Source of the DNA: Panulirus ornatus
Lineage: Eukaryota > Arthropoda > Malacostraca > Decapoda > Palinuridae
Direction: 5' to 3'
DNA length: 64,000 nucleotides
NCBI RefSeq assembly: GCF_036320965.1
Contig: NC_092235.1
Span: 28,651,476-28,715,475, forward strand
Shown: positions 35,681-46,699 of the stretch, piece after piece
How the letters are laid out: every line of letters starts with the position of its first letter
Position numbering within the stretch: the stretch's first letter is position 1
Notes under the pieces: generated by a model
What the model saw: the letters and a program-made list of their open reading frames with translations, nothing else
Told to the model about the DNA's origin: nothing
Database searches by the model: none
Program-made: the position numbers and the translations under genes

Positions 35681-37069
35681 TATATGTATGTTGTGTTTAA
35701 GAATATTCAGTGATGATATAAGGAACTCAAGACATTGAGCATGATTTTATTTTAGATATACAGTGTTGTTATGAGAACCTCACAATGGATTGAAAATGCT
35801 GAATTAGGATGTCATCTTTATACCAATGACTTACAGAAAGCTAATAAGGGTACTGTAATATTTTCACATCAAAGCAGGTCTGTGTAGAACTGGCACTGTA
35901 CAGGAAAAGATTTTAAGTTACAGCCTTACAGCAGTTAAAGCCTTGTCCAGATCATATTCCCCTCTCATCCTCTTGTGGTAGGACATTGTTTTCATTGTTT
36001 TTAGGCCATGTCTAAAGAATTCATACTCTTGAAGATGTAAAGTTTGTTTAAAACATTTGCATCTCATGTCTCAGTTTGATCCAGACTGTTACCTCATGCT
36101 TGCCAAGAATTGCAAATGTTTGTTAAGGCAGTAGGCAAGTTGGTTATATTTACCTCTTCAGGTATGCTTTAAACAGCTTGCTTTTTCTCTTATTGATGAT
36201 CTTTTTCCTTTAGCCACATTTATATTTTAGTGCCACCTCTAATGGCATGTTGCTAAGTCTCATTGTGTGCAAAGTTCTTCAAACATGAATGCAGGCCAAT
36301 TTTTCTGCCTTTTGTTTTTCATTATATTTACCCTTTCTTTTTTATTTCTGTATTTCTAGTGTTTCTGTTATTTATGATATGACAACCCTCATTCATTTAA
36401 CTTAATCTGTATTTTTAGAGTAAGTGATACCCCTTTATAAATGTAGTGGCCAAACCATCCTTCAGGATTCTTCAGCAGATGTTTCATTTGGTTTATGATA
36501 CTTAAAGCACTTGTGGTATGATATTGTAGAGCTTTTCCTTATGATGATAACTGATGGTTAATAGAATTGACTGCTAAAAGAGGATGAAAATATTCTGAGA
36601 AAATCAATTCAGCAACAGCTGTGTGTGATAGGGGGGCAATCTTCATTCAGATATAGTTCAGAGGTGGGAAAAGGTAATTGTTGATACTTTTACAGTTATG
36701 GGGCTGGGGCTGATTTTGTAGTGATCTGTTTTAACTTATTTGAGATTGGTACAGTTTTGATACTGGTGTACATACAGGAGGCAAGGGATTTTAGATGACG
36801 GGAATTGACATTGGCAAAATTGTTACAGCTGCAGCCTCCTCAACTGTAGAATAAGGTCCCATTGTATGGTTGTAGAGGGTGTTGAGGATCAGTATGTTAA
36901 AAACCTCATGGTAAGTGGTGTAAGAGGGATTTAAGATTATGTATAGAGTTTTGATGATCAGCTTATCAAGAATGTTGTGGTTGTTGTGCAAGGAACCTAG
37001 AATTATCTTGAATACTCTTTTTTTGTTCACATCTTTCAGTCCCTTTTGTGAAGTGGATGAGGAAGAAGA
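35681..37069. other. Intron, nothing recognised
   Basis: AT-rich sequence without supported ORFs or repeats. Confidence 0.45.
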
Positions 37070-37313
37070 CTAGATTGAGAAGGCAGAGATTAGCAAGACT
37101 AGATGAGAAAGGCACAGCTTAGGAAGACTATGGAAAGACTAGATGGGAAAGGCATAGCTTAGGAAAACTGAATAGGGAGGGCATAGCTAAAGAAAAACTA
37201 GATGGGAAAGCATAGCATAGGAAAGGTAAATGAGAAGGCATAGGTTAGGAAGACTAGATGGGGAAGGCATAGCATAGGAAAGTTAGGTGCGGAAGGTGTA
37301 GCTTAGGAAGGAT
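37070..37313. repeat. Decayed minisatellite, about 29-30-bp unit
   Basis: About eight to nine diverged units of the type GACTAGATGGGAAAGGCATA followed by GCTTAGGAA. A further unit-like segment (AGGTAGGTTAGGAAGATAG) follows the transposon at 39838-39857, so the Tigger element appears to sit inside the array. Confidence 0.8.
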
Positions 37314-37734
37314 ATACAGATGCTCCCTGACTTACGATTTTTTTACTTTACGATGATGCATTAGAGATACGCATTCAGTAGAACCCATTCTTTGAATTTT
37401 GATCTTTTTCCAGGCTAGAGATATGTGATATGATACTTTCTTGTGATGCTGCGCAGCAGCAGTGAGCCATAGCTTCCAGTCAGCCACAGGATCATGAGTG
37501 TTATAACCGTTACTCTACAATGTACTGAGTTGCCAGCTTTTTATGTGTGTGTGTGTGTGTTTTGTGTTTTTGCATCTCATAATGTTTACAGAATGTCCAC
37601 CTGTGTCTCCTGCCTCTAGTGAGAGGAAGGCAGTTACTCTTGAGATGAAATTAAAGAATTGCCCAACATGAAGTTGTACCTGAAGCACCAAGAAAGCTCA
37701 CAGGAAAGAAAAACTTGATTATAAAATAGGCCTG

Positions 37735-38672
37735 AAGAATGTGTGGAAGTCGAGAACATTACCTCGGAAAGCAAAAATTGGTATGTTTGAAGGAATAGTG
37801 GTTCCAACAATGTTGTATGGTTGCGAGGCGTGGGCTATGGATAGAGTTGTGCGCAGGAGGGTGGATGTGCTGGAAATGAGATGTTTGAGGACAATGTGTG
37901 GTGTGAGGTGGTTTGATCGAGTAAGTAATGTAAGGGTAAGAGAGATGTGTGGAAATAAAAAGAGCGTGGTTGAGAGAGCAGAAGAGGGTGTTTTGAAGTG
38001 GTTTGGGCACATGGAGAGAATGAGTGAGGAATGATTGACCAAGAGGATATATGTGTCGGAGGTGGAGGGAACGAGGAGAAGAGGGAGACCAAATTGGAGG
38101 TGGAAAGATGGAGTGAAAAAGATTTTCAGTGATCGGGGCCTGAACATGCAGGAGGGTGAAAGGTGGGCAAGGAATAGAGTGAATTGGATCGATGTGGTAT
38201 ACCGGGGTTGACGTGCTGTCAGTGGATTGAATCAGGGCATATGAAGCGTCTGGGGTAAACCATGGAAAGTTGTGTGGGGCCTGGATGTGGAAAGGGAGCT
38301 ATGGTTTCGGGCATTATTGCGTGACAGCTGGAGACTGAGTGTGAACGAATGGGGCCTTTGTTGTCTTTTCCTAGTGCTACCTCGCACACATGAGGGGGGA
38401 GGGGGATGGTATTCCATGTATGGCAAGGTGGCGATGGGAATGAATAGGGGCAGACAGTGTGAATTGTGTGCATGGGTATATATGTATGTGTCTGTGTGTG
38501 TATATATATGTGTACATTGAGATGTATAGGTATGTATATTTGTGTGTGTGGGCGTGTGTGTGTGTACATTGTGTATGGGGGTGGGTTGTGCCATTTCTTT
38601 CGTCTGTTTCCTTGCGCTACCTCGCAAATGCGGGAGACAGCGACAAAGCAAAATGAATAAATAAATGAATGA
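37735..38672 (+). mobile_element. LINE family A copy (plus arm of inverted pair)
   Basis: Begins at LKNVWKSRTL, runs to the C-terminus with the same AGA to TGA stop after HMERMSEE as the copy at 32665-34393, and has an almost full 3' UTR and AAAT tail. Confidence 0.9.
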
Positions 38673-38689
38673 ATGTATTTTATTTTTGT

Positions 38690-39679
38690 ATATTGCTTTG
38701 TCGCTGTCTCCCGCGTTTGCGAGGTAGCGCAAGGAAACAGGCGAAAGAAATGGCCCAACCCACCCCCATACACATGTATATACATACACGTCCACACACG
38801 CAAATATACATACCTGTACGTCTCAATGTACACATATATAACATACAGACACATATATATATACCCATGCACACAATTCACACTGTCTGCCTTTATTCAT
38901 TCCCATCGCCACCTCGCCACGCATGGAATACCATCCCCCTCTCCCCTCATGTGTGCGAGGTAGCGCTAGGAAAAGACAACAAAGGCCACATTCGTTCACA
39001 CTTAGTCTCTAGCTGTCATGCAATAATGCCCGAAACCACAGCTCCCTTTCCACATCCAGGCCCCACACAACTTTCCATGGTTTACCCCAGACGCTTCACA
39101 TGCCCTGATTCAATCCACTGACAGCACGTCAACCCCGGCATACCACATCGATCCAATTCTCTCTTTTCCTTGCCCGCCTTTCACCCTCCTGCATGTTCAG
39201 GCCCCAATCACTGAAAATCTTTTTCACTCCATCTTTCCACCTCCAATTTGGTTTCCCACTTCTCCTCGTTCCCTCCACCTCCGACACATATATCCTCTTG
39301 GTCAATCTTTCCTCACTCATTCTCTCCATGTGCCCAAACCATTTCAAAACACCCTCTTCTGCTATCTCAACCACGCTCTTTTTATTTCCACATATCTCTC
39401 TTACCCTTACATTACTTACTCGATCAAACCACCTCACACCACACATTGTCCTCAAACATCTCATTTCCAAAACATCCACCCTCCTGCGCACAATTCTATC
39501 CATAGCCCACGCCTCACAACCATACAACATTGTTGGAACCACTATTCTTTCAAACATAGCCATTTTTACTTTCCGAGATAATGTTCTCGACTTCCACACA
39601 TTCTTCCAGGCTCCCAGGATTTTCGCCCCCTCCCCCACCCTATGATTCACTTCCGCTTCCATGGTTCCATCCGCTGCCC
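38690..39679 (-). mobile_element. LINE family A copy (minus arm of inverted pair)
   Basis: Minus-strand ORF 39129-39662 is open: MEAEVNHRVGEGAKILGAWK to WIDVVCRG, stop. It has a full 3' UTR and tail at 38690. It faces the plus copy tail to tail across a linker of about 20-40 bp. Small differences (for example IVRRRVDV, VREICGNKK) show that the two arms are separate copies and not a perfect palindrome. Confidence 0.9.
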
Positions 39680-39827
39680 AACTGTAGGCTAATATAAGTG
39701 TTTTGAGAATATTTAAGGAAGGCTATACTAAGCTATGATGTACGGTAGGTTAAATGTACAGTATTAAATGTATTTTCAACTTAGAATGGGTTGATTGGAA
39801 TGTAACCCCATCAAATGTTGACATCTG

Positions 39828-40166
39828 TGTAGGGAAGAGGTAGGTTAGGAAGATAGAAAGTTAGTTAAGATCTGAAAGGCATTGCCTGTCAGTATCCAAA
39901 ACTATTGAATCTGAATACACATTGTATTATAATCCTTCATGGCTCATAGTGTTCGTTCCATTATATTTATGAAGCCAGGCAAAGTCAGCCATTTTTAAGG
40001 CCAGACTATGTCGATGCATTTTTTCCAGCTCTTTATCATTATATAGAATATATTGAGGTATCTGTCTGTTGATGTTGTTGAAACAGAAACTAGTGTTTTG
40101 AAGATTATTACCAGATTTGTAGCTTGAGTTGTCAGTAATACTGTACATGATATATTTTTTTTCTAG
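39828..40166. other. Intron end before AGFG exon
   Basis: Contains a remnant of the minisatellite at the left, then AT-rich sequence. Ends in a T-run and CTAG, the acceptor at 40166. Confidence 0.5.
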
Positions 40167-40318
40167 CGCCTGACCCAAACTTTAACCAGTTTGGCAACAG
40201 TGCACCATTGAATGGCACATCATCAACTAATAATGGTGCATGGGCTAACTTCAGCCAGCATCCACAAAACTCAAAACTGCAGTGGATGACCAGCAATGGA
40301 ACTGCAAATCCATTCATG
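40167..40318 (+). CDS. AGFG1: AGFG exon with ANF and NPF motifs
   Basis: This exon of 152 nt is entered in phase 1 (acceptor TTTTTTTTCTAG, a TAG-type site) and left in phase 0 at G|GTGAGT, 40319. It encodes TPDPNFNQFGNSAPLNG, GAWANFSQHPQNSKLQW and ends GTANPFM. GAWANFS parallels NAWANFS of the 12056-12289 exon. Unlike the three preceding exons its two phases differ, so skipping it would put the last exon out of frame. The in-frame ATG at 40208 is not a start. Confidence 0.87.
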
Positions 40319-40559
40319 GTGAGTCTTGTCTTGTTTAATGGAATGTCATCAAGTGGTTTTTACTTGTTCTACCTGCTTTGTTATTCAGACTTACTTTGAA
40401 TGTTTAAACCTTTGGGCATAATTGTGTGTAGAGTTTTAAGGTGTGAAGTATTCAAGATCATATTAAAGTCAGGCATGCTTTTGTTATGTGATGATTGATG
40501 TCTAGTGAGGTTTTAGTCGGTGTTACACCAAGAAAAGATATAGTTGCTAATGTAGGCAG

Positions 40560-41035
40560 AAGTGGTCTAAACCTGAACAGGAATGGGAGGTGATTCAGTT
40601 TATTAATGGGACTGCATGGGTGGTTTTCCTCCAATCAGTGCTTTGCACACACACACAAAGAAACACATCGTGTGTGTGTGTGTGTCTTTACGTTCATAGA
40701 AGTAGAGACCTGGTACATATATATATAAGGTTAAGAGGTGGGGCAACATGAGTGGAAAACTCACTCCCTGTAACACACAAGTAGTATTTACATGCACACT
40801 TGCACACACACACACACACATGCACACTTGCACATGCACACATGCTCACTTTCAAAGTGTAAAACTCCCTTCCCGTTTGATAGAAATAGGGAATTGCACC
40901 CACAGACAGCATACAGGAATCTAAAAAGTTTTATGATAATAAAGAGTTATCAGGAGATGGGGCCCAACAGGTGTGAACTCCCTCCCTATACAGTATGGTA
41001 GATAAATAGATGATTACACAGACACACACACACCT
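40560..41035 (+). repeat. CR1-like LINE 3'-end fragments and CA microsatellites
   Basis: Two copies of a short 3'-end motif (GAGATGGGGCCCAACAGGTG at 40953-40972 and a GAGGTGGGGCAACATGAGTG variant at 40734-40753) are each followed by CTCCCTNTA-type sequence and CA-rich DNA. GT/CA runs lie at 40646-40686 and 40804-40822. Related tails are at 42040-42115 and 63225-63295. Confidence 0.65.
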
Positions 41036-42120
41036 AGATTTCTGCAAGAAATTGAGCTCTGAGACAGAAGGGAAGATTGGATGGATTGCTTGTATCTGGA
41101 TTGCTTGAAAATGTTTTACACTGTCCTGCATGGAGGCTGATTAAGGAGCTGGATAGAGGAAGTCCCTTTGATGAATAAAAGATTATCTTGATCGGAGGGA
41201 ACAGAGTGCATATATCATAGGAGCCTTCTCCATATGGATCAAGGTGAGTGGCAGTGCCACACAGCTCTATTCTGGGACCATTTCTCCTCTTGATTTGTGT
41301 AAATGACTTGCCTGAAGGTATGGACTCGCTCATGAAAATGTTTGCAGGCAATGCAAAGGTTGCGAGGGAAGTGAAAAGCAAGGAGGATTGCACAAGATTA
41401 CAAACAGACCTGGACAGAATCCAATCCAAGCAGATGAAAAGTGTTAAGGATGGGGCATATTGAAAGGTCTTATATGATTATTACCTAGCTTCTTCACGAT
41501 TTAATATGTGAGTTGATATTATCCCTAAACTATAGCCAGAAGAGTAGTGAAGGAGACAAACTGTCTTTTAACAAATATCAGATTTATGGACAAGGAAATG
41601 TTCAGTAAGCTATTTATATCCTACAAAACTAGAATATGCTTCTTGGTTTTGGTCACCTTACCTAAAGAAGCACTAAAAGTTGATAGAGAAGGTAAGGAGG
41701 AGGACAACAAAGATGTACCAGAATTAAGAGAGCTGAGTTACATGGAAGGGCTGGAGCCTTTACATTTACCCACTTTAGAAGAAGGAAGAGTGAAGGGTGA
41801 CCTGATCACAACCTTTTAAGTTTTTAAAACTGATTAATGAAGTGGACAGTGAATAATTCTTTGAGAGATGGGGTAAAGCAATCAGAAGACATAACATGAA
41901 ACTGAATAAGAAACTTGCTTAAAAGAATTATTCTGATAATTACTTTAATAGTATATGAATCATGGATGAATACAAAAGAATGACTGAGGATATGGTTTAT
42001 GTGGATAACATAAATAGATTTAAGAAGTTCTATGATAGTAGAGAATGTTCAAGAGATGGGGACTCATGGATGTAAAAATCCCTCTCCATACAGTACAAAT
42101 AGTTAATTACATGCCTGTGA
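41036..42120 (+). pseudogene. CR1/Jockey-like LINE, degenerate RT and C-terminus
   Basis: Reads through an SYIIGAFS-like region (about 41207), then VPHSSILGPFLLLICVNDLP (41254-41313; RT motif with GPL-type core) and MFAGNAKVAREVKSKEDC, where the catalytic FADD is FAGN. Farther on are the LLTNIRFMDKEMFSKL block (41560), LEYASWFWS (out of frame), and KKH (41675), followed by VPELRELSYMEGLEPLHLPT (41715-41775), EEGRVKGDLIT and a 3' tail. Order and motifs match CR1/Jockey-type crustacean LINEs as I know them. Frameshifts and an internal deletion show it is inactive. Confidence 0.78.
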
Positions 42121-43321
42121 GGCTTCATTGCTGATAATCTGGAAACATCCTCAAATCCTTTGAGGTTTCGTTATTAGTAATTATCCCTTAAAGTAATAGG
42201 AAGATGTAGGTAAGCATTTTGTAGAATATTTAGAAATTTGCCTTTTCTCTTTTGAGATAAGAAAATTTAGTACCTATAGTTTCAGTTTTTCCTTTATTGT
42301 CAAAGCCTTTTTCCAGATTCCCATTTAGAAGCTTGCCTCTCAACCTCCCCCCTCATCCAGTAAAATTCTTTGTGTATGCATGAATACTGTAAAATGCATA
42401 TTAAAAGTTAGTAAAAGTGTAGTAAGTGATATGAGTCTCTTTGATGAGTCAGGGCTAGAGTTGCAGACTCAAATAACATTAATATGAGAAGGGGAAATTG
42501 AATGAGACTCCAAATTGAAGCAAGAAGGTTGCATTTTAAAAAACTTTTAGAAAGTGAAAGTAATTTGAATAAACTGATGATGGTGGTGATTTAAATGATT
42601 TAAATGATGGCTCTAGAAGTATACATATATGAATAATTGAATACCAGATTTATGAACTGATTATAAAGTTTCACTGTTGGAAAGAAAAGTTTGTATCTGA
42701 TGGGGAAGGAATGATTAAAAGAAAATCATGTGAATGAGGTGTATAGTAGAAAGAACCAATTGAAGCTTTGCAATCGCTGACATGTATATGATAGAGAATA
42801 GTGATTTCAGAGACTTGCCGACAACAACTTTGTTGAGTTCTAAAAAGGGAAGCAGTTTAAAGAACATGTAGGATTATGTTTGTAATTTGTATGTTAGTTG
42901 TAATGATTGTACAACAATCAGGGAAGTGTAGTACCTGTACTTCCTGCCTGGGTATCACAAGCAGAAGTGACGCTGCGTAGTGCACCAGCGCTTTAGTGGT
43001 TTTTAAGTTGCACTCCTCTGACCCAAAATGCTGTCTTTTCTTTCTACCTCACCCACACCTGGACTACTGGCATTTTATCTACAAACATACAATCTCTCCT
43101 TATACATAACACCTGACCATACTTAACTCACACAGCTCATTCTTTGTAACTCTAGGTTTTCCTGCAGTGAGCACTGTGCACTAACTCTGCCTTTTGGCAG
43201 AATGGTAGGAGCAGTAGCTAGAAGTTATAGGTTGGAATATTTAGGCAGGAGCATTAGGTAGAAGCAGTTGGTAGGAGTGTTAGGTAGTAGTCAATAGGAA
43301 CATTAGGTAGGAGCCTTCACA
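42121..43321. other. Intron, nothing recognised
   Basis: AT-rich, with AGGTAGGAGCATTAGG-like short repeats at about 43200-43310. No gene supported. Confidence 0.4.
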
Positions 43322-43490
43322 AACACTGTGCTAGAGTTGCCCTCTGGCAGTGGCCTGTTAAGGGTGAGGCATTAAAGGCTAAGAAGTGGCACTGGAGTTC
43401 TCTAGTTTTTGAGACTCTCTTGCCGTGGCCACCCCCTTGAGGGAGTTCCTATTGGAGCAGACATCAGAGATATAGATAGATAGATAAATG
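43322..43490 (+). repeat. Short interspersed repeat, family C
   Basis: Starts at GTGCTAGAGTTGCCCTCTGG, continues through GGCCTGTTAAGGGTGAGGC and GGGAGTTCCTATTGGAGCAG to a (GATA)n tail. Copies are at 52168-52335 and 63338-63432. The GATA tail and recurring left end fit a SINE-like or tail-derived element. Confidence 0.7.
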
Positions 43491-43642
43491 AGCACATAAG
43501 AAAGGATTATTTGTATGTGAACTGAGTGTGATTTTTTGTGAATCAAGATGGAATGTGTATGAATCAAATGTAATTTTTGTAAACTAACTAATTTATCACT
43601 TTGAATTATAAGTCAAAGCTCATAATGTTCCTTATTTTTCAG

Positions 43643-43693
43643 GCTACCCCTCAGATGCCTTCCAGTGGAACTTCTTACAACCCTTTCCTGTGA
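43643..43693 (+). CDS. AGFG1: AGFG terminal coding exon ending NPFL-stop
   Basis: Entered in phase 0 after TTATTTTTCAG. It encodes ATPQMPSSGTSYNPFL and then TGA at 43691-43693. Vertebrate AGFG1 also ends in a Ser/Thr-rich segment closing with NPFL, by memory, which supports the gene identity and the reading frame of the whole series. The coding part is only 16 codons. The same exon presumably continues into the 3' UTR. Confidence 0.87.
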   Translation, partial: ATPQMPSSGTSYNPFL

Positions 43694-44539
43694 GTGACTG
43701 TTGCAAGTAGTCACAATTATCAGGGCTGCTGCAGCAACAGACCACGTCTTGCTGTGTACGTGATCAAGCTGCCATCTTGCTTTGATTCTGTGCTGCTTAT
43801 TCCTGTTAAATATCTTGTTGATGGCCTACTTGCTGTAAGAAATCTTCCCAATATGCAAAAGACAGTTCATATTTTCTACCTTCAGGTATCTGTAGTTTGG
43901 TTCATACCTTGAGTCATATTTAAATGATAGAGAGTATACTGTATAAAAGTTAGACCTGTTTAGTTTCTAAAACTGCTTAGGTAGAAAATTATAAACATTT
44001 AAATATATATAATGTAAAGGACACTGTAGCTTTACTTAAATTCAGCAGGGCCCATAGTTAGTGTACATACATTGCCCCTCATTAGAAGTTCATAATCATT
44101 ATCCAGGAAACACAGGTAACCCACAGTCACATATTTTTCCCCTAACACAAAATATTTCAGTATATGTTGCACCAAATATCTGACATCATGGGGCTGGGAA
44201 TATTGTAATATATATGGAAGGGTTTATAGATTCTCGAAGGCTACCAACTGCCAGTCCAAATCATCAGACTTTTTCTGTTATGATATCTATATATTTTTCT
44301 TGTAGCCTATCATCATAATTTTTGTTTATTAATTTGTTTAGGATTAAAAATGTGGAAGAGTTTGGTGTTCATGCTCACAGTGTCTCAGCATCATTATGTA
44401 TTTGGCAGTAGTTAGTCACTAAACTACATGAATATTTTCATGTGCAGCAGGCAGTTCAAGCTAAACCAGTCACAAACTGAAGAGAAAGAGCTTTTTTTTC
44501 TCTTTTATAGTTTCAAGAAGCATGTTGAAAAGTAGAACT
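43694..44539 (+). other. Probable start of AGFG 3' UTR
   Basis: Follows the stop codon in the same exon. No polyadenylation signal with a convincing downstream element could be assigned. AATAAA at 52424 and at 58089 (the latter followed by GT-rich sequence) are far away and uncertain. The 43694-43912 ORF is not supported as a gene. Confidence 0.4.
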
Positions 44540-45640
44540 TTATTAAAAACTCTCTTCTTACATAACCTCCCTCTGCCCCTAAAAACTACAGCATGAAATT
44601 TTTCTTATATGCAGGACAGACAGCCTCACAATTATTTTACAGCACACAAGCAACAACAAATATACAATACTAAAATTCACATTTAGAAGACTGGTTTTCT
44701 CAAAACAGACATTCTTCTTCTTAACTCTTGAAAGACATGTATCCTACCTGCTCCCTCCTAATGCCTTGAATTATCAACTGCTCCCACTCAGCTGAACACC
44801 AGTCATACCATGTATCACATAGACACCCATATGACATTAGCTATCCACATCACCTTAATTGGCACAAGGACCGCTAATGAGTTATATGCCATCAGATCAT
44901 TAACTAGCATCAGCTGGACAAAAGAAAGAATCCTTTAGTATCCTTTACAAACAGCTCATCCACAACATCATAGATTATGCCTTAAATTATGCCTTACCTT
45001 CTTGGTTACCCAGCTTTTTATAAGCAAGCATAACAGAAGTACAAACCACGTATAACATATGATTCAAAACGGTTACAAGCTGCTTGGCAAGTACTGTTAT
45101 TCTGCACCACCACAGTGAAACAAAAATGCTATAATACAATTCCACCACAAGATTCAGGGCACCCAGTTCATTGTAATAGTTTTAACCTCCTCCCAGTCAA
45201 CTGAATTTGTGACCATTCACCAACTCCACTCACACATAAATAGTGAATCTTTGTATTACTCATCAGCAAATTTTACTCACAAAGTCCACTGCCCACAGCA
45301 CACACAACATTGTCTCAACAATTGCCAGAAAATATCCAGCATAGTATTAACATAATTCTGCCAGACATATATTCGTTTGAAAATACACTCCCCAGGCCCA
45401 GGCATGTATGAATTACATTTTCTCGTCTAGACTCAGGACACCACCCATCTCTTCATCATTACAAACTTTAACATATCACAGGACTATCGTGCTTAAGATG
45501 CAGTTGTAAAACTGAAGACACAGAACATAGGACATCTTAGCCTTATCTACTCTGCAGTCTCTCCATCAAGACAAACGCATATCACATTTCTTAACTAATG
45601 CATGAGATGTTGCTGGCTTCTAGGGCACTGCAGGAGCCCC
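44540..45640. other. C/A-rich, G-poor block of unknown nature
   Basis: The + strand is conspicuously poor in G, unlike its neighbours. No long ORF, known repeat or RNA gene was recognised on either strand. Confidence 0.35.
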
Positions 45641-46699
45641 ATAAAAAGGGTTGTTGATGCAGAAATAAGTAAATATGATCAGATTTCTTTTACAGTTGAA
45701 ACAAGCGTACAGACAGAGAAATAATGACATAACACCTAATAATGAGTTCCTATTTAGTGTGCTCTGTTGGCTGTGAACATTTAGACGTTTTTAAAAACAG
45801 TCAAAATGGTAAACACTATCATCATTGTCAATGATAATACCACATTTTTTAAGTTGCACTTGTATATGCCATATGAAATGCTGTTTATTCAGATTTTTGT
45901 TGTCAGTTATCCACAATGACGGGCTTGTGGAGTGTAATCCCATTATTTCTTCCAACCTCGCAAAGTTTCTTTTAAGTATTTATCTCTGTATTACTTAAAA
46001 AAAGTAGATAATGTATGTAGAGTGACTGAATACTGCCTACCTTACATTTGATTTTGACAAATTGAAACTTATGTATAATACTGAAATAGACCGACTTGTA
46101 AAAAGTAAGATAGCATAAAGCTAACTTTATTTAGTGAATTTATTTATTACTCTTATAAATAGAGTAATCTACAAAAGAAAAGTTAGATCATTGAGAGCTC
46201 TAAACTTTTGAACAGTTTGTAAACATTTCCCAGTTGGATTGGGATTGGTTGAGAGCAAATTAGAATACATTCTTTCATCAAGCATGCTGTTGGCCTGTCA
46301 CTGATTTATTTAGCAAGACTGGGAAGGATTTGAAGTCATACTGTGATGCTACTTCTGACTGTATTTTTCAGCCATCTTTCTGTGTATCTGCACCTGAAGA
46401 AAATTCTAGTTATCATGTACATCATTTGTCATTTGTCATTGAGTCACCACTAGTTGTTGATATATCACTTGATTTGTGATGATCCTGCACTTGTTATACT
46501 GTACCTTTGTTAATAATTATAACTTATGCAATGTGATGGAGTTACACTTGTCTCATATATTTTGCTTACTGTATTACCAGGACATTCAGTAGCCTTAATT
46601 TTCATTATCCTGCCTATTTTAGGCCCATGTCTTGGATTAACATGAGCAGTACTGGCTAAGGTCAGTTTCAGATGCCGCAGGCAGAATTTGAAGCATATC
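45641..46699. other. AT-rich, nothing recognised
   Basis: No ORF or repeat supported. Confidence 0.4.

Larger units (their letters stand above)
37317..39827 (+). mobile_element. Tigger/pogo-like DNA transposon, interrupted by two LINE copies
   Basis: The left terminus is CAGATGCTCCCTGACTTACG at 37317. The right end has TTGATTGGAATGTAACCCCA followed by CATCTG at 39822-39827, the diverged inverted counterpart. A transposase N-terminus is visible at about 37590-37725 (SERKAVTLEMKLK, the start of a CENP-B/pogo type HTH). The right part at 39680-39820 (CAACTGTAGGCTAATATAAG and GCTATGATGTACGGTAGGTT) matches the 3' end of Tigger-type elements as I remember them. The catalytic region is missing, and its place is taken by an inverted LINE pair (37735-39679). 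The element is dead. Family-level assignment rests on memory of the termini. Confidence 0.72.
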
